From positions 5,772,975 to 5,836,974 of the forward strand of contig OX155972.1 in the NCBI GenBank assembly GCA_944548615.1: DNA of 64,000 nucleotides, written 5' to 3'. Source of the DNA: Micropterix aruncella. Lineage: Eukaryota > Arthropoda > Insecta > Lepidoptera > Micropterigidae. The position numbers and the translations under genes were made by a program. The notes under the pieces were generated by a model. That model saw only the letters and a program-made list of their open reading frames with translations, did not search any database and had not been told where the DNA came from. Shown piece by piece: positions 20,566-32,538 of the stretch. Within the stretch, counting starts at the first letter, position 1. Every line of letters begins with the position of its first letter.

Positions 20566-21815
20566 GAGCTAGCTGAGTTGGCCACGAAGACCCATTTGTT
20601 CAGGGTCGGTTACACTCACGGGTCAACACCCATCTGGCGGCCTCCACGCATGAAGCGCGATCCCAGGTAGGACTCTGGCCTGAGAGCTAGATTCCCTCAG
20701 GAGTCAATCTTCTGGCCCTCCTGGACAGTGTGCACACCGTGCGGCGTAAGCCAATCGATTGTGCATTCTGACTAACATATTGAGTTGTCAACCACAACGG
20801 GCGAACCCGTCACCGCAGGACGTTTTAACGATTGTTCGTTCTATCGACCGTGCAGTGAGCGTAGAAGACTTTGGACATAACGAATCCGACGTCTAGCTAC
20901 GCCACAACCCGTTAGAGACCAACGCCTTACCGCGAGTAGCCAGGTATGTTACCTGGCGGGCGGCACTCGCGCCCTAACTACCAATTGTGACCAGATTTCT
21001 CCGGTCTCTCGATTGGTTCCGAGTTCGAGGTCGCTTGCGCGGTCCTCTCCCTTACGAAGCGGTGAAACGGAGTGCACCGAATCTGTCGCGGACCAAGGCG
21101 TCCTTTGCCCGACTCTGAACCGGGATCGGATGGCCAATGGTCATTTCAAGAGCAGTCGCCGTAAGGTAGACAACTACCCCCGCTCTATAGGAAACAATAC
21201 AGTTCCCAGACTCCCCCGAGTGTTAGTCGGAGAGCACAATCGATTGGCTTGCGCCGCTCGGTGCGCAGACCGTCCAGGAGCGCCAGAGGATTGTTCCCAG
21301 GGGAGACTGGTTGACCCAGTGTCCTACCCAGGCTCGCACCCCATGCGTGAAGGCCATCGGATGGGTGTTGACCCGTGAGTGTGACCGACCCTGAAACAGA
21401 ATGGGTCTTCGTGGCCAACTCAGCAAGGGCCCATTAGCTCCCGGGGAGTCTGGACACAGTAGTATTTCCTACATAGTGGGGGTGGTTGCTGACCTTACGG
21501 CGATTGCTCTTGAAACGACCATCGGCTACCCGATTCCGGGTGAACAGCCGGGCAAAGGATGCCGTGGTCCGTAACCAGTCGAGAGGCTGGAGTAATCTGG
21601 TCGCAACTGGAAGTAATGGGCGCGAGTGTCGGCCCGCTGGGTAACATACCTGGTTATCTCGAGGATAAGGCGTTGGCCTCTTACGAGGATGTGACGGAGG
21701 TGGACTGTTTTGTCTTAAGTCTTCTGCGCTCACCTCACGGGAGACAGAACGATCAAATTTCGTTGCAAACTTCCTGAGGTGACGGGTTCGCCCGTTGTAG
21801 TTGACAGCTCTAGTT
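20566..21815. repeat. Rep1 cluster: three copies in alternating orientation
   Basis: About 20566-20780 is a minus copy (GAGTTGGCCACGAAG end outward). About 20782-21415 is a plus copy from GTTGTCAACCACAACGGGCG through to CGTGGCCAACTCAGC. About 21417-21815 is a minus copy from GGGCCCATTAGCTCCCGG to CCCGTTGTAGTTGACAGC. The plus copy is the most complete in the window and defines both ends. The alternating arrangement suggests nested insertion of the family into itself or rearrangement. The copies are GC-rich relative to the surrounding DNA. Confidence 0.75.
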
Positions 21816-22640
21816 GACGTGTCGTCAATTTTCAAAAACAACGCGCGGGGTTGTTAGTTATTTTAACTGACAAAATCGACGACGGTCGTTGGCCCCGTAA
21901 TGAAACCGCAGACTCGCCTTCCAATATATAGTACGAAGTTCGGCCCTCGACTGCCGGGCGAGTTGCCTAGGAACTTTTTACGAAGTAATTAAAAAGGTCG
22001 TAATTTGAAAATGGCTGTGTTTGGCATTGACGGCTCGGCCGCCATTATTCCTCGTGGGGAGGAGGGCTCCTCCTCATCGTGGCAGATTTGTCTTCATTAC
22101 ACAATCGATCTGCCCCCGCCTCGGCACGCTCCAAATGGAGTCCAATTTCATTATATCGGCGAGGAAAATGTTTCATTTTGTAAAAGCCGTTATAAGTTTG
22201 ATGCCGAATCGAATCTGACGGATAAAATCCATTCATGAAATTATTTGGAGTTTAAAACACGAGGGAGCTTATTATGCCTAGGAGAACAGGTTTAGGGTAT
22301 ATACGAACACAAAAGTTTACATACATATATTAGAACACAAAACTTATATATTCGAAGCCTCCCTATATGAAAAAGTTGGTATATTGTATGGAGATTATAA
22401 GAAAAATAATTTAAAAAAACAATTCCAAAATTTAATACTGCCGCAAGAGGGTTGAAGTTTCGGAAAAAATGGGGAAAAATCTTTTTTTTTACATGATTTT
22501 AGATTCTAAATATTTGTTTTTCTCCGATATAAATATTAATAAATGACCAAAAGTGATTATTACTGAATAGTGAGTAGCGAATAATACAATGTAAGTGCAT
22601 TGCAGCACCCTCTCCATTCTCGGTCGGAGCAGTCCGGTAA
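21816..22640. other. Unassigned intronic stretch
   Basis: 21850-22240 is GC-richer than its surroundings and contains overlapping short frames on both strands with no known similarity. 22250-22640 is AT-rich. No repeats recognised. Confidence 0.35.
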
Positions 22641-22644
22641 AACT

Positions 22645-24520
22645 TTTTTTTTGGTAGTAGTCTTTATTCATAAAAAAAGATACAAATTACATGTCACAGT
22701 TCCCCACTAAGGCTAGTGCCTTTTCAGTGGGTAACTAACAATAATGTGTTTATAATTCTGACTTATATTATCCATTACCTATTATACTTTTATTAACTAT
22801 TATAACATTTACGTTAAGTAGATGCATTGACTTCCTAACCTAACCTAATCTATCCTATATCTCCTATCATAACTAGCTTAATATACACTTATAAATATGC
22901 TTTTCCACTAAATTAATATGCCTACTTACTAATCTAACCTAACCTATACTAATTATCCTGGTATACTTACTTTGTTTACAATTACAATAACAAATGATTA
23001 CACTAATAAAATGATTCATACCAGATATCTATACTTATGCCCTAACCTAACCTAACTTATCTTAATTAGCTTGGTTTACCATAATTATTCTACTTGATGT
23101 TAATGCTAATTTAGTCTAATATAATTTTTACTTGTTACAGTTATGCTACTGCTTTTACATATTTATGCTAATTTACACTAATATAGTTTTTAATTTCTCT
23201 ATTATAGTATTTATATTACATAATATTTAAATTATTTCAATTAGCTCACCTGGGTAAGTCATTATTTAGGTTGCTTAGTAGTATAAGTTTCAATGTTTTA
23301 TTTAGTAAGTATTTGCTGATTGAGTTGTCTAATTTTATAGAAAAGTGATTGAATAATTTTGGAACAATGAATTCAAGAGTTCTATCGCCGTAATAATTGT
23401 TTTGCTTGTTATATTTCAAATACCCCTTTTCACGTAGCCGAGTTCTGTGTACATGATCGGCAGGTATTCGTAACGAACCGTTTTCGTTGTTGTCAAGCAG
23501 AATTTTATACCATACGAAGAAACTTATAGGCAAGACATCAATTGAGGAGTAGAGTTCTGTGTAATTATTTTGCTTAATTTGTATTGAGCCTTTTGGTGCC
23601 ATTTGTTTCAGTATTCGAATTTGAATATTTTCCACTTTCCTAACGTACGTGGGAAATGTAAGTCCCCATACCTGAATGCCATATCCTAGTATAGAATTTA
23701 CAAGTGAAAAGTATATGATTTTCATAATATTATGAGGTACTACGGATTTCAGGTGAAAGAATAGTTTTAAAAAATACCTGAGTTTTCCACACAGTAGAAG
23801 TATGTGACTTTCCCAATTAAAGTTTTTGTCAAGTATTATACCCAGGTATTTATGTGTACTCACAACCTCTAGACTATTGCAGGAGCAGTTTAGATGTGAT
23901 ACGTTATCGTGAATGCACGTATACGAGTGTGCTTTAATAGCTATCTCGCCCCTTTTTTTATAGGGAGAGGTGACGTACAATACCTTTGCCTTCGTATGGT
24001 TGATAACGAGGCCGTTGTCATGGGACCAGCGCAACAGTTGTAGGAATTGTTGGTTCATGATTGTGTTTGCAGTATTTACGTCATCGTGCTCAACCACTAT
24101 CGCTGTGTCATCAGCGAATTGGTACACTTTTGATTTAAAAAATATATTCGATATAGTGTTGCAATATATCAAATAAAACATAGGTCCCAATACGGAGCCC
24201 TGTGGTGTACCCTCTGTTATCCTAACACTTTTACCAATCGAGTCCCCTAGTTTTACCGCCATTTCTCTATCACTTAGGTAACTGCGCAGTAACTCTTTGT
24301 ATCTGCCTCTTATACCTACATCGTCAAGGGTCCTTATGAGTCGATCATGATTAATTGTGTCGAAAGCCTTGCTAAAATCCACAAGGACAATTATGACGTG
24401 TTTTTTGTCATTCAGGCACTTATTTACGTGGTTTGTAAAATTAGATAGGAGTTGATCGGTATTCTTATTTTTTTGGAACCCGTATTGGCTTTCATTGATA
24501 ATATTATTAGTCGTTAGGTT
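22645..24520 (-). mobile_element. LINE family D (5'-truncated)
   Basis: Minus-strand element with a long 3' untranslated region (about 22645-23245) ending in an AATAAAGACTACTACC-A tail next to 22640, and an RT frame ending at 23246. The 5' end is truncated within the RT fingers near 24515. No other copy of this family is visible in the window. Confidence 0.8.
23246..24515 (-). pseudogene. LINE family D reverse transcriptase, 5'-truncated but otherwise open
   Basis: The frame reads without a stop from about 24515 to 23246, some 420 codons, starting with ESQYGFQKNKNT. Visible RT blocks are VDFSKAFDTINHDRL (first catalytic Asp), EGTPQGSVLGPMFYLIYCN and the FADDTAIVV box with the catalytic Asp pair. 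Further on are VVSTHKYLGIILD and the C-terminal blocks LVNSILGYGIQVWG and RILKQMAP. The endonuclease and ORF1 are missing, so it cannot be autonomous. The absence of internal stops suggests a fairly recent insertion. It lies antisense to the host gene, inside its intron. Confidence 0.85.
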
Positions 24521-24914
24521 ATTATTAGTCGTTTAGAACAGTAATACTACTATGTAGTTAATGAGGCAATTCCAGTTTTTCGAACCCCCGTTTTATCCTG
24601 CTACTCCTACAAAAGACGGTAGCGACACGTCTGAAGTCTTTTCCTGAGTGATACGAACAGACCACGTGGGAAAACCCGATCACCCGGCAGCAATAATACT
24701 TACCATCAAGGGGTTTCCCTACCACATTAAACAACATAACGAATGCTCAAAATAGTCTCGAAAATATCTGCAGGTGTCTGCGGACCATAAAAAGATAGGT
24801 TCATAAGAAATCGCCTGGAATCACAAAAGCTCACGCCAGTTTCCAACACCAAACGTGATTACCATACGCTGTGATTTGACGGTTTTTTAGGTTTTTCTTG
24901 ATTTAATTCTAAAA
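24521..24914. other. Unassigned intronic stretch
   Basis: Begins with a small duplicated TTATTAGTCGTT word at 24506-24535. The rest shows no frame or known repeat. Confidence 0.35.
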
Positions 24915-25401
24915 AGAAGCTGTTAAATCTCTCTATCAGTCTCTCCTCTTGCCTCTCCTTGACTATGCAGATGTGGCTTATCTCGATTTATCAGAGGAAC
25001 TGCTCAACAAACTTGAACGTTTGCAAAATGTATGCATACGATTCATCTTCGGTCTACGTAAGTATGATCACGTGTCCGACTATAGGGCACAGTTAAAGTG
25101 GTTGCCAATACGCCAAAGAAGAAATGTTCATATACTGGCTCTCCTATATCGTGTACTCACCCAACTAACACCATCCTATCTCCAGGAGCTTTTTGAACCA
25201 CTAAGTTCCCACGGTCTCGTACTTCGGTCAGCCTCTGACAGTTTATTGAAAATTCCGAGTCATAATAGTGATTTCTATTCCTATTCTTTCTGTGTCCATG
25301 GTGCAAGACTCTGGAACGATCTCCCAGCAAATATACGAAACTCGCCTTCTTTACCATCGTTTAAGACTCACCTTAAGGATTACTACCTTTCTAAGAAGTA
25401 A
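24915..25401 (+). pseudogene. LINE family B ORF2 C-terminus
   Basis: About 160 codons stay open to the stop at 25399-25401. Blocks are LPLLDYADVAYLD, RLQNVCIRFIFGLRKYDHVS, LKWLPIRQRRNVHILALLYR, LTPSYLQELFEP and ARLWNDLPANIRNSPSLP, ending FKTHLKDYYLSKK. The LxWLPxxxR...LLY and W(N/D)xLPxxIR patterns are typical of the last part of ORF2 in CR1/L2/Jockey-type LINEs. The catalytic RT core is missing. The 58.6-kb and 49.8-kb copies end in the same residues. Confidence 0.85.
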
Positions 25402-25630
25402 CCAGTTCTTCCCTTTCTCTCCTGTTCCTCCCCCAATTTCCTCTCCTCGGGCACTATTCGTCTTAAATTCTTCCACTTGTCTGTATGTTATGTAATAATC
25501 TTTATTTTCACAATGCGCGCATGTACCACTATGTTTAGGTTAGCTGTAAGACATTGCCATGTGGCAATAAGCTCGCCTTTTTTGTATACTTTTTAAGTGC
25601 AAATAAAGAGTTTATTATTATTATTATTAT
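24915..25630 (+). mobile_element. LINE family B, copy with 3' tail
   Basis: Plus-strand 5'-truncated LINE with the C-terminal ORF2 segment, a 3' untranslated region and an ATT-repeat tail at 25610-25630. The other family B copies are at 12385-12530 (tail only), 49790-50440 (minus) and 58600-59110 (plus). Confidence 0.85.
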
Positions 25631-25790
25631 TAAATGTATTTGAAGTTTTTTTTACTGTACGCAAATGGTTACAAGTATGTGTCCTCTAATATATACATTA
25701 TAGAGTACTAAATGCCCGTTTCACTGATATACATATCACTTTGACTTTTTACCATAGAAAGGCTCGAAAAATATTGGATTGATTCTTATA

Positions 25791-25920
25791 CAGTGGAACC
25801 GAGCATAATTCAACATTTTTTCCCATACTCGTCATGAGAGGTTCGAATACTTGTTTGAGGAATCACAGCGAATAGTATGAGAACTGGTTATAAGAGGTCC
25901 TCGTTTTATAGGTTCCACTG
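25791..25920. mobile_element. 130-bp pogo/Tc1-like MITE
   Basis: Perfect terminal inverted repeats CAGTGGAACC and GGTTCCACTG, each flanked by TA (25789-25790 and 25921-25922). CAGT-GAACC starts with a TA duplication are typical of pogo/Tigger-type elements. It has no coding content. Confidence 0.8.
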
Positions 25921-26003
25921 TATAACCATTTTGTTATTACGGTTTTATACAGAATAACGATATTTTAATCGGAATTTTGTTGAATTACAAGGAAATTTGT
26001 TGA

Positions 26004-26869
26004 AACTATTTTTCAATTATATGTATCAACATTTTCCGTACGGTCAATGCAGAAATAACAGTATACTGTAGTTTCAAAATGATCAAGTATCCGTACCTAT
26101 CCTACTATATGCTGGCATGTTAGATGCTAGATCCCAAGGTTCCGACGTAATGAAATAACATTATATTTTAACATTACAGCAAGGTAACTACTCGTCATGA
26201 TGTCAACGTTTTTAAAAATATATAAACATAATATTTTGTGATAAAACATGGCAGTTTAAAATAAAAGCGGGCCGTCGAAGTCTTAGTTTTTAATTAAAGT
26301 TTGCCCTGCTTTGGCTTTAATATTCCATCCGTGTGTACATGGACTAATTGCTGTTTAAGTGAACACTTTCGCACAGTTTCCGCGTCGGAAAAGCCGGAGA
26401 AAACTGCCACTAATTCGAAAAACCATTCATCTGCACGCCAAATGCTCCGTGCGTTACATTCACACAGCAGCGGCTGCGGGAGGAAGCGCACTTATACTGT
26501 TGCGATTTATCTGAAAGATAAAACTGATAGATGCCACTCTTTGGGCTCACCATCCAATAACAATAAACCACATAGTTGGGGAACTAGTTATTTTTTTCTA
26601 TACTGATTTCCCAGTCACCAAACGTCGATAGCATTTTTGATTGATCAGTGAGTGATTCTAGCTGCAGTAAGTAGCTGCTAAGTAGCTCGTAGGAGGTTTT
26701 CTGGAGCGTTGAGCTGGAAAATGCTTTTGAATATACAAATGTACTGCACTTTTTTAGCACAAGTGAAAATCGTTTTACTGTCAAGTTACGTTTTACTGTC
26801 AATGTAAAATTGAACAGAATAATCTGGCTGATTATGTTATTAGAAGCACTAAGTTTTGTTATTAGAATG
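26004..26869. other. Unassigned intronic stretch
   Basis: 26260-26600 is of mixed composition with short overlapping frames on both strands (26294-26491 minus, 26301-26606 plus). Neither resembles a known protein. No repeats recognised. Confidence 0.35.
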
Positions 26870-27550
26870 TCAGCAGAATTTGAAATAGTTAAAACCTTCA
26901 AAATACTATACTGTGCATTTGTTCGAAGTCATCTCGAATATGCGTCTCAGATTTGGAACCCATCTTACAATACCTATATAACTCGCATAGAGGGCATTCA
27001 AAATCGGTTTCTCAGGTACTTGCAATTCAGAATTAAATCATACATTCCTAGCTATTTAACGCGTTGTAAATTCCATATTCCCCCACTATCCAAAAGAAGG
27101 AGCATAGTGGACCTATCCTATCTTCTAACATTGCAAATGGAAAGATTGACTGTCTCGAGTTGCTTGGATGTTTGGGCTTACGTACCCCTTCTGCGGGTCT
27201 CAGGCATCCCAACCTGCTTTACGTGCCCACTGCAAAAACGAATTATAAGAATAATGCATATGTCATACGAGCGAGTAGATGTTTTAATGTATTGGCGCGA
27301 GTAGTTGATATTGACCTATTCAACACCTCTTCCCAAAAAGTGAAACTTATACTAAACAATACGTTTTTTTCTTCTTAGCAATATTAGCATCTATCTAGTT
27401 ATATTTGTTTATTTATTCACTTTGTATCTTTTTATTATATGTGAAAACTTTTAATTGGCCTTCAGTACTTATTTCTCAATGTGTACCTATATATTTTTAA
27501 CTAGCTGTAAGTTTTCCTAAGAAATGAAAATAAAATAAAATAAAATAATA
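26870..27550 (+). pseudogene. LINE family C-like RT C-terminus with frameshift
   Basis: From about 26875 the frame reads VKTFKILYCAFVRSHLEYAS, QIWNPSY, IQNRFLRYLQFRIK and LSKRRSIVDLSYLLTL. It then shifts near 27170 into the frame holding LRTPSAGLRHPNLLYVP and ASRCFNVLAR, ending at 27376-27378. A 3' untranslated region with an AAATAAAATAAAATAA tail follows to about 27545. The block order matches the fragments at 16284-16766 and 55486-55819. Confidence 0.75.
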
Positions 27551-28615
27551 AAGTGATCTATATGTATGAAAAAGGCGTCTGGCACTAGAAAAACCTAATC
27601 AAATCGTTCCTTTTTCCAGACACATGAAACTTGCTCAGATGATACTTAACATTATAACAATAACTGTGATTTGCGATCGCCAAAGCCTCGCCAGATTCGT
27701 TTATTTTTTGTCAAAGTGACACGTATTAAACGATTCTGACGAGCATTAAACAAATTACGCTCATAAAACACTGCGCAATGCCACAAACTTCAGTAAAGTC
27801 TGGCAAGGCTTTAAATTTTATGAACGTGTTGGAGACTCGGTCCAACATACCCACACCAAAAAAGTAATTTCTATAGAATCGAAATCGCAAACACGCTCGA
27901 ATATACACGAGTCAGCTGCAATTGATTTCCAACTAAATTTGGCATTTTATGCACAGTCAAACGATGACTAATGTCATTTCTTCTGATCGATACGAATTGA
28001 CACACTTATTTCTCACCCCACTTATAACTATTGCATCATTACACACCATTTAAAAAGCAGTACATTCGACACATATTTTATCATTCCCTGACGGACAGTA
28101 ACCGCTCATCTGCAAGTACTCGCGCTCGTCATTGCCTTTGAGTCAACCAAACTACGCATAGTATACGCGGTCATTATTACCTTCGAATCTATCGCGCCGC
28201 TTCACACTTCAGACACACACGCACGACTTCACCTCGTGCCCACACTACCTACACACCGGCGAAATACCAAACAAGGCGTTACGAACTGGCAACCTACTAC
28301 ATACCTTCTGATTAAATACTTCAACTTCAACTACGACGACTTTCAATAACGAAGAAAACTTCTTGATGAGAACCACCCTTCGCTCTCAATCAATTGGAGT
28401 CTAGTGAAGGGTGGCCACTCTCATAAACGTTAGCCAGATATGTTTTTTCGTGGAAATATAGAATAAATTATTCTGTAGAAGAGTTTTAAAGCTGTGATGA
28501 GTTTGTATTTTTGTCTAACTTCTAAATCCCGCCAAACGCATTCCCCGACATTCCGAGAAAAATGCATTGTTATCGCAGCTGAATCGATATGTAAATTTTC
28601 AACATCATATGATAA
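27551..28615. other. Unassigned intronic stretch with one hairpin
   Basis: Mostly non-repetitive to the eye. A hairpin with stem TGAGA-CCACCCTTC pairs 28366-28382 with 28404-28422. It resembles a short repeat word I associate with Lepidoptera, with low confidence. Confidence 0.35.
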
Positions 28616-29625
28616 TATTTGAGGACTTCCCTCAACTCCTCATGGATCCCATCATCAGAACAGGATTTTTATAGAAATAAGAGCTATCTGAAAGTATATC
28701 TGGCACCACGTCTTTATGATTCCTTCTGCTCTCCCTTGGGGAAGGCAGAGTTCAATTAGCAGATTGACTCTGAAGAAATATATTTTCAGGTGGCTCATGA
28801 AGAAAAGTACATTGCGAAGCCACACTCACATCGTGACTTAAGCCATATTTGACATATCTGTCACCTGATATTTGATAAGAAATATGTTTCGCTTGATTAT
28901 GTTTAAAATAAATTGATAATATTATATTAATTAATTAGATTTACAGCTTTATATGTGCATAGTAAACCTTTTTGGGCTACCTAATTTATTGGTCAATTTA
29001 GTTATTTATTTATCCATATATTTATTTATTTTACTTATCTATAAACTTATATATTTGCATTTTCTTTATTTAATATTAGTTCTTTATTTATATACACATT
29101 TATATATTATATTAACCTTATTTTTTTTAAGAATGAATGAGCGATCGGAATGAATGAATGAAAAAAAAAGTGAAGTCACTATGTCTTAAATACTATCATC
29201 ACCCCAGAACAGATATACCTACAATCTAGTGGGGTGATAAAATCCACACAAATGTAATGTTATCTGCTTCGCAAAAAAAAATGTTAAAATATTATTATTT
29301 ATACTTTTGTTATTTTTTTTCTTGATAATTCTATAAAACAATAAAACAAAATATCCTTTCAAAAAAAAGAATTATTGAAATCGGTTCATAAATGACGGAG
29401 TTCTGAGGTAACAAACTTTTTAAAAAATGCAGCCGAATTGATAACCTCCGAAATCACTTTTTTTTTGCGGTCTGGTCAGTTATATTTGCGTAAGCGATTG
29501 CATCCAACGTGTTTAATGCGCTGCTCATTATCCGCGCTCGTCGCCAGATATTCCTTTCAATCAGGTCCACCTTCCTCTCGAAGGGACTTTCAAAACGGGA
29601 CGTTCAAAATCATTCTATAAAGCGT
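28616..29625. repeat. Fragments of common dispersed repeats
   Basis: 28630-28660 (CTCATGGATCCCATCATCAGAAC) and 29370-29415 (ATCGGTTCATAAATGACGGAGTT...GAGGTAACAAAC) look like pieces of a widely dispersed lepidopteran repeat, from memory. An AT-rich TTATTTAT-type stretch lies between them (28960-29110). 29417-29440 (GCAGCCGAATTGATAACCTCC) resembles another common repeat word. No genes. Confidence 0.4.
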
Positions 29626-30220
29626 TGGTTACTTGCCGGGCAAGTCTTGGGGTGACACATCGGTTTTTATTATTTCTCGGTTAGAATAAACGGTAAATAA
29701 ATTAATATTGTGTTGTGAAGAACATTGAATAATATTTTGATGCAACTTAGGGATTGTTATACGTATCTGTCCAATCAATCGTTTCATCAGATAGATCTGT
29801 CGGCAAGTGTGGGCCTGGCTTAAAACAGCCGGAAAAGACCGCATTGGTATGCGGCCGGTGTCGGACGTCTTGGCTGTCGGCCGGGCGGCAAAGCCGGCGC
29901 GGCGACTGTTGATTGCCTTCCGCGTCTGCAAATTTTCAGCCTGTAAACACTTTGTAAGTCTCAAGATATTATTGGCCACGTCGGCAATATCTTGCCGTGA
30001 TATAATGGACTTTAAAGTGGGATTGGAATCAGGGACATTTCAGCAGTTATATTAAATGTTAAGTCGCTGTAAGACCTGGTAAATATTGTGTAGCTTTTAA
30101 CTGAATTAAGGAGGTCAATTTTTAATAAGGCCTTCTCTTCGGCACTCTAGTTAAATAATATTAACGTTGTGTTTCATTTTGGTGCATCTTATTATAATTA
30201 AAAAACGGTATTCCGGTGTC
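29620..30220. other. P-type block and GC-rich unassigned segment
   Basis: 29620-29680 is a minus-strand copy of repeat P. 29800-29900 is GC-rich with GCCGG words, and a minus frame (29629-29979) crosses it but resembles nothing known. Confidence 0.35.
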
Positions 30221-30224
30221 TTAA

Positions 30225-30947
30225 GAGGCCGTGTACGAAATCAATGTGGGCCGTGATACCTCTATAATCTATAGTATAATATAACTATAGGTAGGTAGGA
30301 TTTTCGGAGCCAAGGAGATATGTCCACCCTTTGGAAGCGCTCGGCGGGGACTAGCTGACTTGAGGCGTGAATCGTATCATAGGCGAGTATCATAACGCGA
30401 GAATTAGATTGTTTTAAAAGACTTTATTGCCAATTTTAATTAATGTTTTGCATTTTTTTTAGAGGAAATGGATTGATACTGAACTAAAGTTTATTTCTGT
30501 TGTTTTTATTTTATGAACGAGAGTTCTAAAAGGCCAAAATCAAAAGCATTTCTTCGCCCATTTTCTAAAAAATTTGACAAAGTTAAATATTTTTTTTTAT
30601 CAACAATTTTGTATGAAAGTAGTAAAAAGTGATTCACTTATTATATAGAGTACTTTCACAACAATACATTGTAATTTTTTCATACCGTTTAGATGTCAAA
30701 ACGATTCGTAAATATGTTATATTCTAAACCTCTTACAGCAAAAATTCACAAACAGTCGCCGGATTAAGGTCAATTAATCAAAATTCTATAATAATTTTCA
30801 AAAAAGTTACTCACTCATTAGACAATAATATAAATGATCTTTTATGTTGTGCAATAAAACTTATAGAAATACAGTATTTTAACCTTAAATTCACGTCTGC
30901 AAAATTACGTAAATTCACGAAATGCGCAAAATTTCGTATACGGCCTC
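30225..30947. mobile_element. piggyBac-type MITE (723 bp) with TTAA duplications
   Basis: The left end GAGGCCGTGTACGAAAT and the inverse of the right end GAGGCCGTATACGAAAT are terminal inverted repeats of at least 17 bp with one mismatch. Each is flanked by TTAA (30221-30224 and 30948-30951). A TTAA duplication is the hallmark of piggyBac transposition. Internal sequence is AT-rich and non-coding. The right TTAA overlaps the left TTA target duplication of the adjacent Harbinger element, so this MITE inserted exactly at that junction after the Harbinger element was in place. Confidence 0.8.
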
Positions 30948-31063
30948 TTAAGCCGCATCCCCACTATACCGAGCAGCATTACCGCCCGGTAAAGCCGAAG
31001 CCAATGCACGTCTCCACACCAGTACCTGTTCAGACGTGACGGCGTGCAGACTGCGCGGTGAAA

Positions 31064-31345
31064 ATGTGCGACGAAGACGACTTCCTCGTCGCTACCATTG
31101 CATTATTGGTTTTTTAAGTACAATCAAGAATCGCAAAAAGCTTAGATTTTGGGTTCGCCCTAGTCTCGCTAGTCGTGGTAGATATGGACTATAGTGTAAG
31201 TGATTTAATAAAAGATTTAATATTGGATGACGTGGGCCTCGATCTCGAATATCGATGTGATGCTGGGTTCCGAAACTTTTTCTGTATGACGAGTACTGAC
31301 TTTGAAGCTTTGCTAAATATGATTGGACCGAAAATTATCAGTTGA
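31064..31345 (+). pseudogene. Harbinger transposase N-terminal remnant
   Basis: Three short overlapping frames together read like the N-terminus of a HARBI1-type nuclease. They are MCDEDDFLVATIALL, then RFWVRPSLASRGRYG (31144-31188), then from 31184 YSVSDLIKDLILDDVGLDLE, YRCDAGFRNFFCMTSTDFEA and LLNMIGPKI up to a stop at 31343-31345. The F(R)NFF-M(T/S)-DFE-LL--IGPKI pattern is characteristic. The catalytic DDE domain that should follow is absent. Frameshifts and the missing core make it non-functional. Confidence 0.7.
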
Positions 31346-31696
31346 GACCGTCGTTCTTTTTGGTTTATTCCTGTCCCTCAGGAATGAAATAGAAATAGAA
31401 ATAGAAATATTTTTATTGTCCGAAATTGTGGTGGTACATTTATGGTGATAATGCGTAAAACTATGTATCTCACAATGACCTGTTATTAAAACAGATTGAC
31501 AAATTTACTTATCTGCTAAATTGACTTATCTGCTAATTATAATATCGTATTAAAAATGTAATTATTTCACTGTTTTGAAAAAATCTAAACAGACCGGATA
31601 AGTAGAACTAACAGTAGAAGACAATTAGAAAAAATAATTCACCAATTATATAAAAAATAAAGAAAAAATCAATAATATAAAAAATAAGTCAAAAAT

Positions 31697-31701
31697 CAAG
31701 G
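31697..31701. repeat. BEL/Pao target-site duplication, left
   Basis: CAAGG immediately left of the LTR, identical to 40589-40593. The undisturbed target (ATCAAGGAATAATC) is preserved at 40711-40724 in the neighbouring tandem unit, which independently confirms that five bases were duplicated. Confidence 0.95.
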
Positions 31702-32506
31702 TGGTTGGGATTTTTACCCGGTTTGCATAAACCCACTTTACTTGTGAATTTACGCGACCCCCTTTGTGCTGGGTAATTACCCCTTCGATTATCTTCAATG
31801 GTTTTCACCTTGGACTGTATTCAAATGGTAATCACTCACCAGCTAGGTTGGTTTTTCTCTCAGGGGTGGTTGTCTCGAACGATTGGTGGATTCCAACCTC
31901 ACAAGGAAATTAGTTCGGCGAGAGGCTTCCGTGATAGAACCTCACTTTCCTCAGGTCACGCAGGATAAGCTTCCGTCGAAAATAAACACTTTTTATTCGC
32001 GAGACTTTCTTTTATTCGGTCACTTATCTTTACTTTTACATTGAGTTCCGAGTACTTATAATTTACTACTAAGTCCCGGTGCTTGGATCGCGGCGCGTTC
32101 ACGCTGATCCTTTGCCAATTTACAACTGAAGCTTTCGCTCTTTTCTGTCGTCGATCGCCATTACATTTTTTTTAAGATAGCGACCGCCCTTACCTCTCAT
32201 TGGTCTAGATCCTTCCAGAAATTTCTAAACACACCCCTATTACTGCGCCGCACACGTTTTGTCCAATCACGAAACAGGGCGCATAACAGATGCAACCCCG
32301 TTTGAGAGAGACATCGCGATCATGCTTCCTCGCTTGCACGCTAGAGCGAGAAGCGAATACACTAGTTGTCTCTGTCTTACATTTAAACATTTTATAGACA
32401 TATTATTTGCTTAATTTAAAAGAAAAGAATCTACCCTAGTACAGGCATTAACCTAGTTGGGTAGTTTTTAAGACATAATTTTTGTACTACTTTCTCTTAA
32501 ATAAAG

Positions 32507-32538
<32 letters not shown>

